NCBI GenBank assembly: GCA_014728215.1
Contig: WJLZ01000170.1
Span: 1-59,050, forward strand
DNA: 59,050 nt
Source: Chitinivibrionales bacterium
Lineage (GTDB): Bacteria > Fibrobacterota > Chitinivibrionia > Chitinivibrionales > WJKA01
Reading direction: 5' to 3'
Both the position numbers and the translations under genes were made by a program. Of the stretch, positions 42,961-51,588 are shown piece by piece. Each line of letters begins with the position of its first letter. Positions within the stretch are counted from its first letter, which is position 1. The notes under the pieces were generated by a model. That model was not told the origin of the DNA, did no database searches, and worked only from the letters and a program-made list of their open reading frames with translations.

Positions 42961-44259
42961 ATGAATAATTTGTTGAATGAAATCGTTGCAACTTTTTTTA
43001 GTATGGCGCCTTACCTCCTGTTGGGCCTTACGTTTGCGGGTATTCTCCATGTTCTATTTAAAAAAGAATTTATCGTTAAGCATCTGGGGAAAAACAATCT
43101 GTTAAGCGTGTTCAAAGCGTCTTTTCTGGGGGTTCCGCTACCACTCTGTTCCTGCGGGGTTATTCCCACGGCTCTTTCGTTGCGAAAAAGTAAGGCCTCC
43201 GACGGCGCTACGATGTCGTTTTTGATATCGACCCCTCAGACCGGAGTCGACAGCATCTTTGCCACCTATGGTATGATGGGGCCGGTGTTTGCAATATTTC
43301 GCCCTATCGCGGCATTGATAATGGGGGTGGCCGGAGGTGTCACCGCTAATTTGTTCTCCCATAGCGCTTCAGAATCATTCGGAAATGAAACCGGAACGGT
43401 ATCATGTACCCTCTGCAAGAGGCCCGACCCTCACCGGCATTCGATATTTCAGAAAATCAAAGGCATGGCCCTGTATGCCTATGGTGATTTTTTAGATGAT
43501 ATTTCTCTTCAGCTGGTAGTCGGCATTATAATTTCCGGTATTATTGCATGGATTATCCCGCCGGATTTCTTTACCAGATATGTGGGGGCGGGTATTATCA
43601 GCATGCTGATCATGATTGTCGGTGGTGTGCCACTCTATGTATGTGCAACGGCATCGATTCCTATTGCAGTGGCGCTTATGGAGAAGGGGCTTTCACCTGG
43701 AGCAGCGTTTGTCTTTCTGGCTGTCGGCCCTGCCACCAACGCGGCATCCATTACCCTGATTGGAAATGCCATGGGCAAAAAGATGGTTGCTGTGTTTCTC
43801 GGTTCCATTGCGATTCTTTCCATTGCTGCCGGCTATTTGCTCAATTACATTTTCGCCCTTTTTCAGGAAAGCGGATATCATCCACTGAGTCATGTTCATG
43901 ACATAGGCGTATCTCCTTGGAAAATCGGTTTTTCCGTCATTTTCCTGATACTTCTTGCAATGTCGCTCATGCGAAAACTTGTACCCTCGCTCTGGAGTGC
44001 ATCACTTAAAAAACTCGGACTCAAAAAGGAGATAGCGTCCGAAAGCCCGGGAATGACCTTTGGTATCGAGGGCATGACCTGCAATCATTGCGCTGCTCAT
44101 GTTGCCGAAGAATTGCGGAAAGTGCCGGGAATTACCGAGGTTGATGTGGATCTTCATGAGAAAAAGGCCCGATGTGTCGGTACATTCAATGAGACACTGG
44201 CCGAGAAGGCAATCGCTGATGCCGGCTATTCGGTAAGCGGTGAACGGAAAGAAGGGTAA
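42961..44259 (+). CDS. SO_0444-type Cu/Zn efflux permease with C-terminal HMA domain
   Basis: This ~432-residue membrane protein of the ArsP/DUF318 permease type has two blocks of helices separated by a His/Cys loop (CTLCKRPDPHRH). The first block carries PLCSCGVIP with two Cys, the typical metal-handling motif. The C-terminus (~365-432) is a heavy-metal-associated domain with MTCNHCAAH. It resembles the SO_0444 family proposed to export copper or zinc. ATG 42961 follows a G-rich leader; GTG three bases earlier is also possible. The ion cannot be fixed from sequence. Confidence 0.83.
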   Translation: MNNLLNEIVATFFSMAPYLLLGLTFAGILHVLFKKEFIVKHLGKNNLLSVFKASFLGVPLPLCSCGVIPTALSLRKSKASDGATMSFLISTPQTGVDSIFATYGMMGPVFAIFRPIAALIMGVAGGVTANLFSHSASESFGNETGTVSCTLCKRPDPHRHSIFQKIKGMALYAYGDFLDDISLQLVVGIIISGIIAWIIPPDFFTRYVGAGIISMLIMIVGGVPLYVCATASIPIAVALMEKGLSPGAAFVFLAVGPATNAASITLIGNAMGKKMVAVFLGSIAILSIAAGYLLNYIFALFQESGYHPLSHVHDIGVSPWKIGFSVIFLILLAMSLMRKLVPSLWSASLKKLGLKKEIASESPGMTFGIEGMTCNHCAAHVAEELRKVPGITEVDVDLHEKKARCVGTFNETLAEKAIADAGYSVSGERKEG

Positions 44260-45318
44260 CTATTTTTTTCGCAGAAAGACCAGATCCGCAGGTTCTCCGC
44301 GATACATAATTCTACCACCGCGTATATCAACATTGATATCGACACCGTCTTTACCGACAAGCACCGATGGATAAGTTTCCGGGATCGAAACGCCCTTGAT
44401 GCGAAGCATGTAATTCGCATTGGCTTCCTGAACATGGTTGGGATGGATATATTTGGTAAAAGGCGCCCCGATAATCTCTTCTTTGGCGTACCCCCCAAGT
44501 TCGGGTACTTTTTCGTTAACGCAGACAATAATCTTATTCTGAATGATCAGAATTGCATCGGATGCACGGTCGATAAGTGTCTGGATCGTCGTTTCGTTAT
44601 TCCTGATAAATATCCATGCTTTTTTTACTTCACTGCTCGCCTGTTCATATTTACTGTTTTCGCTGGTTATCCTTTTTTCGTATTCCAAGGTAACACGATC
44701 TAAAAAAGTAGCCAGAAGATACACCGAAAGAAAGGCGCCCAGATAGCGCATCTTAAAGGCAAAAGTATAGGAGGTTGAACCCGGAGGAAAGTCGGTGAAA
44801 AAGAAGATAAGCAATCCAAGAAGATAGAGGCCGAAAACAAGAGCTCCTTTTCTGGAACCTAAAAGAAAAATTATAATGAAGGGGAGAGAGAAAGACCACA
44901 AATAGCCGGTCCGACCTATTCCGCCATAGATTGTAAGAAAAAGAATAAGAAGCATATAGACCGGAATTCCGAGCGCACATCCCATATTATAGTTTTTGCT
45001 TGCCCGGAGAGAAAACAAGGAAACTGATATCAGGGCAATGGCGGCAAAATCGATAACGGCAACGGTTATATTCCCGGATACCAACCCCTGAATTCCATAG
45101 GGAATCATAAACAATAAACCGATTATGAACATACCGTTGAGCATAACCAGTTTTCTTCGTTGTTCGAAAGTATGGGTACGATGAGTTCCGCTTGAGATGA
45201 AATCCATCAGGAATTCTGAAAAATGATTCCGCTTTTCAGGCTCAATGTTATCGGGATTTTCTTCGTGAAGTTCCAATTCAGAGGCGGATATCCTCTGAGT
45301 ATCGGGGATAATATGCAT
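44260..45318 (-). CDS. PAS-domain membrane sensor protein without output domain
   Basis: This is a 352-residue protein with about six membrane helices (~55-200) and a C-terminal PAS domain (~245-352) containing NVHVQ-like ILIIQNKIIVCVNEKVPELG. No kinase, GGDEF or HTH output domain follows, so any signalling would go through another protein. The start ATG 45318 has AAAAAGGAGTG upstream. Expression is divergent from the MetE-like gene, and an inverted repeat at 45435-45471 lies in the intergenic region. Confidence 0.72.
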   Translation of the reverse strand: MHIIPDTQRISASELELHEENPDNIEPEKRNHFSEFLMDFISSGTHRTHTFEQRRKLVMLNGMFIIGLLFMIPYGIQGLVSGNITVAVIDFAAIALISVSLFSLRASKNYNMGCALGIPVYMLLILFLTIYGGIGRTGYLWSFSLPFIIIFLLGSRKGALVFGLYLLGLLIFFFTDFPPGSTSYTFAFKMRYLGAFLSVYLLATFLDRVTLEYEKRITSENSKYEQASSEVKKAWIFIRNNETTIQTLIDRASDAILIIQNKIIVCVNEKVPELGGYAKEEIIGAPFTKYIHPNHVQEANANYMLRIKGVSIPETYPSVLVGKDGVDINVDIRGGRIMYRGEPADLVFLRKK

Positions 45319-45655
45319 CGAAAGACACTCCTTTTTCGCACAAAGTGGTGGGGCTGCTATGCTAACTGAAGCTGATATAGGGAAGAACGCCTGGCATTTA
45401 ACTCCTTAAATAATAATATAAATAATTTGGGTATATTGATTAAAGAGTTTTAGCTTAATAATTTAATCAATTCGCCTGATTTTCAGAGGAGAGGTGGAAT
45501 ACAAAGGGGGGCAAAATATAATTTGGAAGGGATCTGGTAAGAATATGGCTGAGGCTAAGGTAAAAAGAACAATACAAGGCTTATCCATCCCGGGATCGAA
45601 CGCACCGTTTTTGTGATTTGAAATGTGTGATTTAAAAAGATAGAAAGGTTTTACT
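45319..45655. promoter_or_regulatory. Divergent intergenic region with long inverted repeat
   Basis: This 337-bp AT-rich spacer contains ATTGATTAAA at 45435-45444 and its exact complement TTTAATCAAT at 45462-45471, 17 bp apart. The size and placement suit a dimeric-regulator operator, though a hairpin is possible. No coding or RNA gene was seen in the rest. Confidence 0.5.
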
Positions 45656-46684
45656 ATGCCACTTATTCAACCCAATCAGACCTGTATGATCGGCAGTACT
45701 CCTTATAAGAGCGGAGAAGATGCACTGGATGCTTTAGAGCGGAATCCACTTTCGATCCCTACGTGGCCCCAGCTTCCGAAACGGTCGTTCAGGGAAAATA
45801 TGGTTCCCCAGTACTGTGAAGGATTTCCGGGGGTTTCCTACGATGATGCCGAAAAGAAGGTCTGGGTTGAGCGTACCGATGAGCTTCTGGAGACCATGGC
45901 CGGATTTTATGAGAAAATCGTCGAAAAGGACCTCGACTATTTTGCATTGGGTGATGAGCATGCGGCAGGATTTCATGCCTTTGTACGGCGGTTAAAAGGA
46001 AATAAGGTTCCTTATATAAAAGGACAAGTAATCGGAGCATTTACCTTCGGGCTGACTCTTAATGACAATGATGGAAAAGCGGTATGGTTCGATGAACAGT
46101 ATCAGGATATCGTGTTGAAAGGCATAACGGCCAAAGCGCTCTGGCAGATAAAAGTCCTCTCGGAAATTGGTGAAAAAGTCGCGATTTTCTTTGATGAGCC
46201 TATTTTTTCGGCCCTTGGTACCCCTGCGTATATGGGGATTTCGGATGAGGACGTGATAAGTGGCGTGAATGAGATCACCGGTGAAATTCATGAGGCCGGG
46301 GGCCTGGTGGGAATCCATTGCTGCGGCAATATGGACTGGTCGCTTATCGCGCGCACCGATATCGATGTTATTGCCTTTGATGCCTATGAATTCGGAGAAA
46401 AAGTCGCACTCTATCCCGATGCGATCGGTGAGTTTTTAGACCGGGGCAAAATCCTCGGGTGGGGTATCGTGCCCACCGGAAGCTCCGAGGATATCGAAAA
46501 GGAAAATGTCGATAGCCTGAATAAAAGAATCGATCAACTCACCACTGTTTTTACCGACAAAGGTATCGGCAAAGAGAAAATTGAATCCCAGCGAATCTTT
46601 ACTCCTGCCTGCGGATTGGGTAATCTCAAGGAAGATGAGGCGGAGAAGGTGCTTTCTATGCTCAGGAAGGTGGGGGAGCGGTGA
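45656..46684 (+). CDS. Cobalamin-independent methionine synthase-like (MetE C-terminal) protein
   Basis: This is a 342-residue single TIM-barrel protein of the UROD/MetE-like superfamily. It corresponds to the catalytic half of MetE and lacks the N-terminal half. Zinc-ligand candidates are His/Cys in GIHCCGN and Cys in TPACGLGN. Short 'core' MetE proteins of this sort are known to methylate homocysteine using other methyl donors; whether this one does so is unknown. No corrinoid or methyltransferase partner is adjacent. The start at ATG 45656 follows AGAAAGG. Confidence 0.78.
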   Translation: MPLIQPNQTCMIGSTPYKSGEDALDALERNPLSIPTWPQLPKRSFRENMVPQYCEGFPGVSYDDAEKKVWVERTDELLETMAGFYEKIVEKDLDYFALGDEHAAGFHAFVRRLKGNKVPYIKGQVIGAFTFGLTLNDNDGKAVWFDEQYQDIVLKGITAKALWQIKVLSEIGEKVAIFFDEPIFSALGTPAYMGISDEDVISGVNEITGEIHEAGGLVGIHCCGNMDWSLIARTDIDVIAFDAYEFGEKVALYPDAIGEFLDRGKILGWGIVPTGSSEDIEKENVDSLNKRIDQLTTVFTDKGIGKEKIESQRIFTPACGLGNLKEDEAEKVLSMLRKVGER

Positions 46685-46732
46685 GAAGAGGATAAGAATC
46701 CGGGGAAGATTACGGGGAAGAATTCGTTATGC

Positions 46733-46771
46733 GAAATAGGTTTGGCACCCAAAGACAGAAGAAATGGGCGG
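46733..46771. repeat. Left inverted repeat of PIN toxin cassette
   Basis: GAAATAGGTTTGGCACCCA at 46733-46751 matches exactly the complement of 47454-47472, and a further ATGGGCGG (46764-46771) recurs on the other side at 47439-47446. These look like the ends of a short mobile cassette or two copies of an interspersed palindrome. Confidence 0.7.
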
Positions 46772-46817
46772 CGGAAGGGGAGATAAAAGTATCAAAATGC
46801 ATTAAAGGAAAATTGAA

Positions 46818-47279
46818 ATGAAAATCCCACTAATCTATCTGGACACATCTATTATCGGCGGTTGTTTTGATGGCGAATTTCAAAAGTGGTCAAACGGACT
46901 TTTTATGGACATTAAAAATGGATTCTTTAAAGTTGCGACTTCGGATATAGTTATTGCAGAACTTCAAAATGCACCGGAAACGGTTAAACAGAAATACAGA
47001 GAATTATTTGACTATGATGTGGTTAAATTTGAGATTGATTCAAATGTTGAAATGCTGACGGATGCCTATCTCGGGCATAAAATATTAACACAGAAATACA
47101 AGAATGACATGATTCATATTGCATTGGCTACAGTCCACAATGCAGATATTCTTGTCAGCTGGAACTTTAAACATATCGTGCATTTTGATAAGATTGCAAA
47201 ATTCAATGCAGTGAATATTGAATATGGATTTAGACAATTAACAATACATTCACCACGGGAGGTTACCACCTATGAATGA
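46818..47279 (+). CDS. PIN-domain toxin (putative RNase)
   Basis: This is a 153-residue PIN-like nuclease with the first acidic residue in IYLDTSIIGG, an internal acidic TDAYL region, and NDMIHIALATVHNADILVSWN, which carries the closing Asp. Such proteins usually cleave RNA in type II toxin-antitoxin pairs. The gene is AT-rich relative to neighbours and overlaps the small antitoxin-like gene by eight bases. AAAGGAAAA precedes the start. The toxin-first order is less usual but common for this subfamily. Confidence 0.8.
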   Translation: MKIPLIYLDTSIIGGCFDGEFQKWSNGLFMDIKNGFFKVATSDIVIAELQNAPETVKQKYRELFDYDVVKFEIDSNVEMLTDAYLGHKILTQKYKNDMIHIALATVHNADILVSWNFKHIVHFDKIAKFNAVNIEYGFRQLTIHSPREVTTYE

Positions 47280-47448
47280 ATTTAAAACCATGAAATTCAT
47301 TAGAGAAACACGTGATAGAATCCATGAAGAAACTAAGAACAAAACAAATGAGGAGATAAGAAATTATTATAAAGAAAAAGCAAGCTGGTTGAATTCATCA
47401 TTGACTAAGAAAAAGTCAAAAAGCATAAAGACGAAGAACCGCCCATAG
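47272..47448 (+). CDS. Small antitoxin-like protein paired with PIN toxin
   Basis: This 58-residue frame starts inside the end of the PIN gene (ATG 47272, GGGAGG upstream). The sequence begins MNEFKTMKFIRETRDRIHEE, continues TNEEIRNYYKEKA and ends in a lysine-rich tail. Small proteins of the same style usually follow PIN toxins and act as antitoxins. Its last codons fall within the extended right inverted repeat, so its C-terminus may have been set by the repeat. Confidence 0.72.
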   Translation: MNEFKTMKFIRETRDRIHEETKNKTNEEIRNYYKEKASWLNSSLTKKKSKSIKTKNRP

Positions 47449-47472
47449 AAGAATGGGTGCCAAACCTATTTC
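47439..47472. repeat. Right inverted repeat of PIN toxin cassette
   Basis: This holds the 19-bp complement (47454-47472) of the left repeat and the shorter CCGCCCAT block. It covers the last codons and stop of the antitoxin-like gene. Confidence 0.7.
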
Positions 47473-47729
47473 CCCTAACAGGGCAATTATGCCATTTCGC
47501 AAAGCTTTTTATGGAATGATGAATATAGCTGCAAAACAGCATTATTCACAAAAAATCCAAACAAACACCCCGCCGAAAATATATCAATTTAGCTTGGGCC
47601 GAATATGTGAGTCGAATTCTTATGCTTATTGATCCGATCTGAGAGAAATTCCCTGGTAAATTATAATTTCAGTTTTTTAGATATTATATTATCAGCAATA
47701 GCGCGCTTTTTTGATTATAGGATTGGGTT
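47449..47729. other. Gap after PIN cassette
   Basis: This 281-bp AT-rich stretch after the repeat has no coding potential of note. It probably carries the promoter of the following lipoprotein gene, but I could not point to a good -35/-10 pair. Confidence 0.3.
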
Positions 47730-48305
47730 ATGAGAAAAATTGCATATATGCTTCGCTGTAGTACATTAAACTATTGTGCATTAATAGCTTGTTTTTCTCT
47801 TGCATTTCTTTTTTTTCTTTGCACTTCTCCTTCGGACCCCTTGGAAGATCCTCGTAATAGTAACGTTATGCTATTTTTTCCTGGAAAAGATTCTCTGGTA
47901 TGGGATAGCAGCGATACAATCAGAATCGGCATAATTCTTTCACTCCCAGAACACCTCGATTCTGTCATTGTGAGATTCGATAGGCGAGATGATGATACCT
48001 CCATTTCTGTTCCCAGGCGGGGCCGCACAACCGATACGCTGTATGTGGATCATACATACGCCACCGCAGGGCAGAAACATGTTGAAGTCGTAGCTGTTTT
48101 CAATAAAGCAGATTATTTAAATTTAACTGTAGACGAAATGATTATGGTCTATGAGCCGTTTCACATTGATACAGGCTGGACAGTTAGAGCGTATATGCCT
48201 TTAGTCTATGATAGTTTTCCGCATGATTTTACTCTAAATGCCGGAAGCTCTGATACGCTGCTTATTGTTCCAGCTCAAGGGAATAAGAGAACGGTAAACG
48301 CTTAA
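47730..48305 (+). CDS. Predicted lipoprotein with Ig/PKD-like domain, possibly truncated
   Basis: This 191-residue protein has a signal peptide and lipobox-like LFFLCTSPSD. A PKD/Ig-like stretch follows (SSDTIRIGIILSLPEHLDSVIVRF, then YVDHTYATAGQKHVEVVAVF in part). The last residues (PAQGNKRTVNA) end abruptly. Downstream, 48330-48450 still looks coding in another frame (ASFPVTAAASGQYYLLY), so the gene may have lost its end by frameshift. Function is unknown; it is likely surface-exposed. Confidence 0.6.
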   Translation: MRKIAYMLRCSTLNYCALIACFSLAFLFFLCTSPSDPLEDPRNSNVMLFFPGKDSLVWDSSDTIRIGIILSLPEHLDSVIVRFDRRDDDTSISVPRRGRTTDTLYVDHTYATAGQKHVEVVAVFNKADYLNLTVDEMIMVYEPFHIDTGWTVRAYMPLVYDSFPHDFTLNAGSSDTLLIVPAQGNKRTVNA

Positions 48306-48617
48306 AATAGATCGGTTTAAGCTATAGAGGTGCCTTGAATCATCCGGGTTTTGTTATTATGGACGATACGCTCTTCTCCTAAAGCATCCTTCCCGGTGAC
48401 AGCGGCAGCGAGTGGGCAATATTATTTATTATATATCAGAAATTGTCGCTCCTGTGGGTAATAAATTATTTATTGGTTCCACGCCGTCATTTTTGTTATA
48501 TTAATAGTGTATTCAAAAGGCGGAAATGAGTAGGTAAACTCAATCTCAGCTAGTTCGTGCATAAAGGGTTAATCGGTTAGATAGTTGCTTCAATTTAACT
48601 TTTTTAAGGAGAGCGGT
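48306..48617 (+). other. Gap with likely decayed C-terminus of previous gene and leader of next
   Basis: This 312-bp region begins with protein-like pieces in different frames (HPGFVIMDDTLFS, then SILPGDSGSEWAI), which may be leftovers of the preceding lipoprotein gene. The latter part is AT-rich and ends with AAGGAGAGCGG ahead of the next start. Confidence 0.35.
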
Positions 48618-49748
48618 ATGCGTGTAACTCACTGGATTGTGCTGATGGTTCTTATTTTGAGTGTAATGTATTCGGCAAAAGGCGCTTCGATCGAGGGCTG
48701 GGTAGTATGGGGAAACGGTGGAGATTTATATGTCTCCGACGGAAATTCGCGGACGAAAATTACAACTATCTCAAATGCGCGTAATGCCTGCTGGTCGGCC
48801 GATGCCAATTATATATATGTTCTTACAGATGATCCTTCTGTGCCTAACAATGACATCGGCGGTGAGAATATAAATGGCAAAGGATATATGTGGCGGGTTA
48901 ATAACGACGGCACAGATCCGGTGAATATTCCGGGAGTATACTATTGGCATGGGAGGGCAAGCATTGCCACTTATCGGCCTGATGATGACTATGCGTTTTA
49001 TGTCGAGGGGCATAATTTTTACAAAGTAGATATTGCCGGGAATAAAGAGACGGTATATAACGATCCGCAAAAAAATTATATCGGTGAATTTGCTATAAGT
49101 ACCGATGGTATGAGGATCGCCGCTCGAAGCTCGGAAGGCTACGATGTTGATCATTTGTATATGATAGAAGTCAACGGAAGCCGCAATGGATACGATTCTC
49201 ACTGCCAGTCGAGCATTACGCCGGATGGCCAATATCTGAGTGCGAACGCCGGGAATCATGAAAAATTTAATATATACAGGTGGAGCAATCCGGGATCTGT
49301 TTATAAATCCGTAAGCGAAAATGATGACAAAATCAACAGCGGGCGTTTCGCTGCCAACAGCAATGAACACATTGTCTATACATCCGATATAAACAGCTAT
49401 ATCGCGGTAATGAATATCAGTACCGAAGAGACAGAAATATTCGTCCGGAACCAAGGTTGGGGCGGCCTTCACGGCCCTGCGCACCCGGATTTCTGGCTCG
49501 GAGACCTTCCGGACGGATTGGTAGGGGCAAAGTCCTTACCCGATGCCGCGAGAGGTATTACTGCCCCTGTGTGGCAAGAATACCGGCTCTACAGCCTGAG
49601 CGGCGCATTTGTCGGTACGATCGATTCCGATCGGCAATTACTCTCCTCGGTCCGTTCACTCGGACAGAGCGTGTATATCATGCACGATGGAAACGGTACG
49701 AAAACAATGATTAATGCCCCCATGCTCAAAAGAAAGGCCAAAATATGA
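48618..49748 (+). CDS. Secreted beta-propeller-like protein
   Basis: This ~376-residue protein starts at ATG 48618 after AAGGAGAGCGG. It has a signal peptide (WIVLMVLILSVMYSAKG) and repeated short strand units with aspartate turns (ISNARNACWSADANYIYVLT, FAISTDGMRIAARSSEG, SSITPDGQYLSANAG), typical of TolB/WD40-like propellers. The last ~70 residues (YRLYSLSGAFVGTI, then a VYIMHDG strand) look like a FCB sorting tail. It overlaps the next gene by four bases (ATGA), so a functional pair is likely. Confidence 0.72.
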   Translation: MRVTHWIVLMVLILSVMYSAKGASIEGWVVWGNGGDLYVSDGNSRTKITTISNARNACWSADANYIYVLTDDPSVPNNDIGGENINGKGYMWRVNNDGTDPVNIPGVYYWHGRASIATYRPDDDYAFYVEGHNFYKVDIAGNKETVYNDPQKNYIGEFAISTDGMRIAARSSEGYDVDHLYMIEVNGSRNGYDSHCQSSITPDGQYLSANAGNHEKFNIYRWSNPGSVYKSVSENDDKINSGRFAANSNEHIVYTSDINSYIAVMNISTEETEIFVRNQGWGGLHGPAHPDFWLGDLPDGLVGAKSLPDAARGITAPVWQEYRLYSLSGAFVGTIDSDRQLLSSVRSLGQSVYIMHDGNGTKTMINAPMLKRKAKI

Positions 49749-51013
49749 AATGTCAATTTAATAAAAAGTACCGGACAATTTTACAGTACGGATTTCCGAT
49801 TATTGTCTGCATTGCAGCTGTGTCATTATGGCGCGGATTTCACAATAGCGAAAAGTTTAATAAGCATGTTCTTACGATTGTCCCCTGGAAAGGCATCGGG
49901 GGGTGCGGTGTCGGTGGTGGAAGTGCCACCGGCGGGGCGAGTGTACGGTGGATCGGCCGGGGGGTGCCCGGAGCCATGCTTGATATGGAAGTCCGGTTGG
50001 CAAAATCGGTGATCAATGATGCAGGAGGTGGAATGGCCTCACGCCGGAATACGACAATCCCCATTACATTCGGGTTCCATCCCCATATACTCGATTTCAC
50101 CCTGAGCATGCCGCTCCAGTGGAAAGAAGCGATCACCAGCGAAAGCTCGGAAAAAAAGATTGCCGGTGTGGGTGACATCTCCCTTTCTCTTGCAAAAAAA
50201 CTTGGCATGGAAGGCCAGATGCAGGCGCAGTTGGGATTTTCCCTCCCCACCGGGCGGGCCGATATTTACGATCTCGGACATGAGCTTGTCGTTTCAGATA
50301 TGCAGCTTGGTTCAGGCGTATTCGGCGCTAATCTAGGGCTCGATTATACCATCACCAAAGAATGGGGAATGGTAATGCTGGGCGGCTCCTATTCCACAGG
50401 ACTGCTCTATTTCAAAACCACGGCTACGCAATGGGATTACGAACTCGGCCGGGCCGAACCGACAACAAAAGAACTTGCCTGGGGCCGCGACAAGGCGTTC
50501 AGCTATATCAACGATAAAGAAGTACGCCGGAGCGATATGATCGATGTCCATGCGTATATTGGTATAAAGCGGCAGCATTTGATGACCTCTTTCGGCGTAA
50601 CACCTTCCTTTCCCCTTGCACCCGGTGACGGCTCCTATGTTCGAAGTGAGGGTATCAGCGTCTATACCTTTTCTCCTTTGTTGAGCGATACAGTCCGGAC
50701 CGAGAAACAAGCCATGGATTCGTTGCGCAATTTCATCGACAGCGATACCACCGATGATTGGCGTCCGGCCAACGACACGCTCTCCTATGCGGTGCACAAA
50801 GCCGATACCGAATGGGTTGCCGAGAAAAAAATCAATAAGGAAGACAAGGACCTTGTAACCTGTACTTTCAGCTACGGTATGGAAATCGCCAACATCGGCC
50901 TTCCGTTCCCACTCTATTTCTACCTCTCACTGCCCTTGGTATTCGATACCGAAGATAAAATCGGAATTAACGGGTACAGTGTCGGGATTGGACTGAAATA
51001 TATGCTTTTTTAG
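49745..51013 (+). CDS. Outer-membrane beta-barrel protein of unknown role
   Basis: This 422-residue protein has an N-terminal hydrophobic segment (YGFPIIVCIAAVSLW) and then many amphipathic strands with glycine-rich turns (ISLSLAKKLGMEGQMQAQLG, VFGANLGLDYTITKEWGM, GMEIANIGLPFPLYFYL), ending in an aromatic/hydrophobic C-terminal strand (YMLF), as outer-membrane barrels do. It could be a transporter or surface receptor. It is translationally coupled to the propeller protein. No family could be named. Confidence 0.65.
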   Translation: MKCQFNKKYRTILQYGFPIIVCIAAVSLWRGFHNSEKFNKHVLTIVPWKGIGGCGVGGGSATGGASVRWIGRGVPGAMLDMEVRLAKSVINDAGGGMASRRNTTIPITFGFHPHILDFTLSMPLQWKEAITSESSEKKIAGVGDISLSLAKKLGMEGQMQAQLGFSLPTGRADIYDLGHELVVSDMQLGSGVFGANLGLDYTITKEWGMVMLGGSYSTGLLYFKTTATQWDYELGRAEPTTKELAWGRDKAFSYINDKEVRRSDMIDVHAYIGIKRQHLMTSFGVTPSFPLAPGDGSYVRSEGISVYTFSPLLSDTVRTEKQAMDSLRNFIDSDTTDDWRPANDTLSYAVHKADTEWVAEKKINKEDKDLVTCTFSYGMEIANIGLPFPLYFYLSLPLVFDTEDKIGINGYSVGIGLKYMLF

Positions 51014-51021
51014 GTGATCGG

Positions 51022-51180
51022 GTATGTATGATTTTGGTAGGGCCTATGCGGCCCTAAGACCCAGCTTGGAAAATGCTTTTCCTGAAAGTCCAACCCCCCC
51101 GGGCTCCGCCCGTCCCCCATACTTGGGGGACAGAGAATGAAGAAGAGCTTATATCAGTACTTTTTTCAGCCCCAACCTTA
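51022..51180. repeat. Dispersed hairpin repeat, copy 2
   Basis: The core (51070-51168) is the inverted counterpart of 41041-41140. The hairpin at 51112-51131 has GTCCCCC, loop ATACTT, GGGGGAC; the C-G pair of copy 1 is here T-A. The flank at 51030-51060 contains the GGTAGGGCC block also found in copy 1. It lies between the outer-membrane protein gene and the opposite-strand zinc-ribbon gene. Confidence 0.85.
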
Positions 51181-51405
51181 CTCTTTTTCATTTCTGCTTC
51201 CCAGGCATTCATCAGCTTTTTTGCACCACGATGCGCAGGTGGTGGAGAATCGGGGATTAACAACCGTTGTATTGCAGTGAGGACAGATGCGCCGGGTATC
51301 ATCTTTCCAGAACTCGATTGTCTTTTCGCATCTTGGGCAAGGGTGTTCGGTAATATCTGTAGGGGTCCAGTTTCCGGGATCCATACCGGGGCATCGTGGC
51401 GGCAT
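51178..51405 (-). CDS. Small zinc-ribbon protein
   Basis: This 75-residue protein starts at ATG 51405 after AAAGAGGAAA; longer frames upstream have no good signal. It has CPGMDP near the start, then CPRCEKTIEFWKDD, CPHCNTTV, and a final CASWCKKADECLG motif, giving about eight conserved-looking Cys. Proteins with this layout occur widely in sulfate reducers and relatives as uncharacterised zinc-ribbon proteins. The stop codon abuts the dispersed repeat. Function unknown. Confidence 0.75.
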   Translation of the reverse strand: MPPRCPGMDPGNWTPTDITEHPCPRCEKTIEFWKDDTRRICPHCNTTVVNPRFSTTCASWCKKADECLGSRNEKE

Positions 51406-51588
51406 CGTTTCCTCTTTAGTGCTGATACTCTTTATACAACTCTTGTAACTAATCAGGTGGGGCGGATTCGTCATTCCCGCGAAAGTCGGAATGAGGCCTG
51501 AAATCATCCTTAAGGACCTGAGTAGTTATCAATTATTTTAATATAAATCGCTGTCATTATTAATGAATCGTTTTTTCACGACTTAAAA

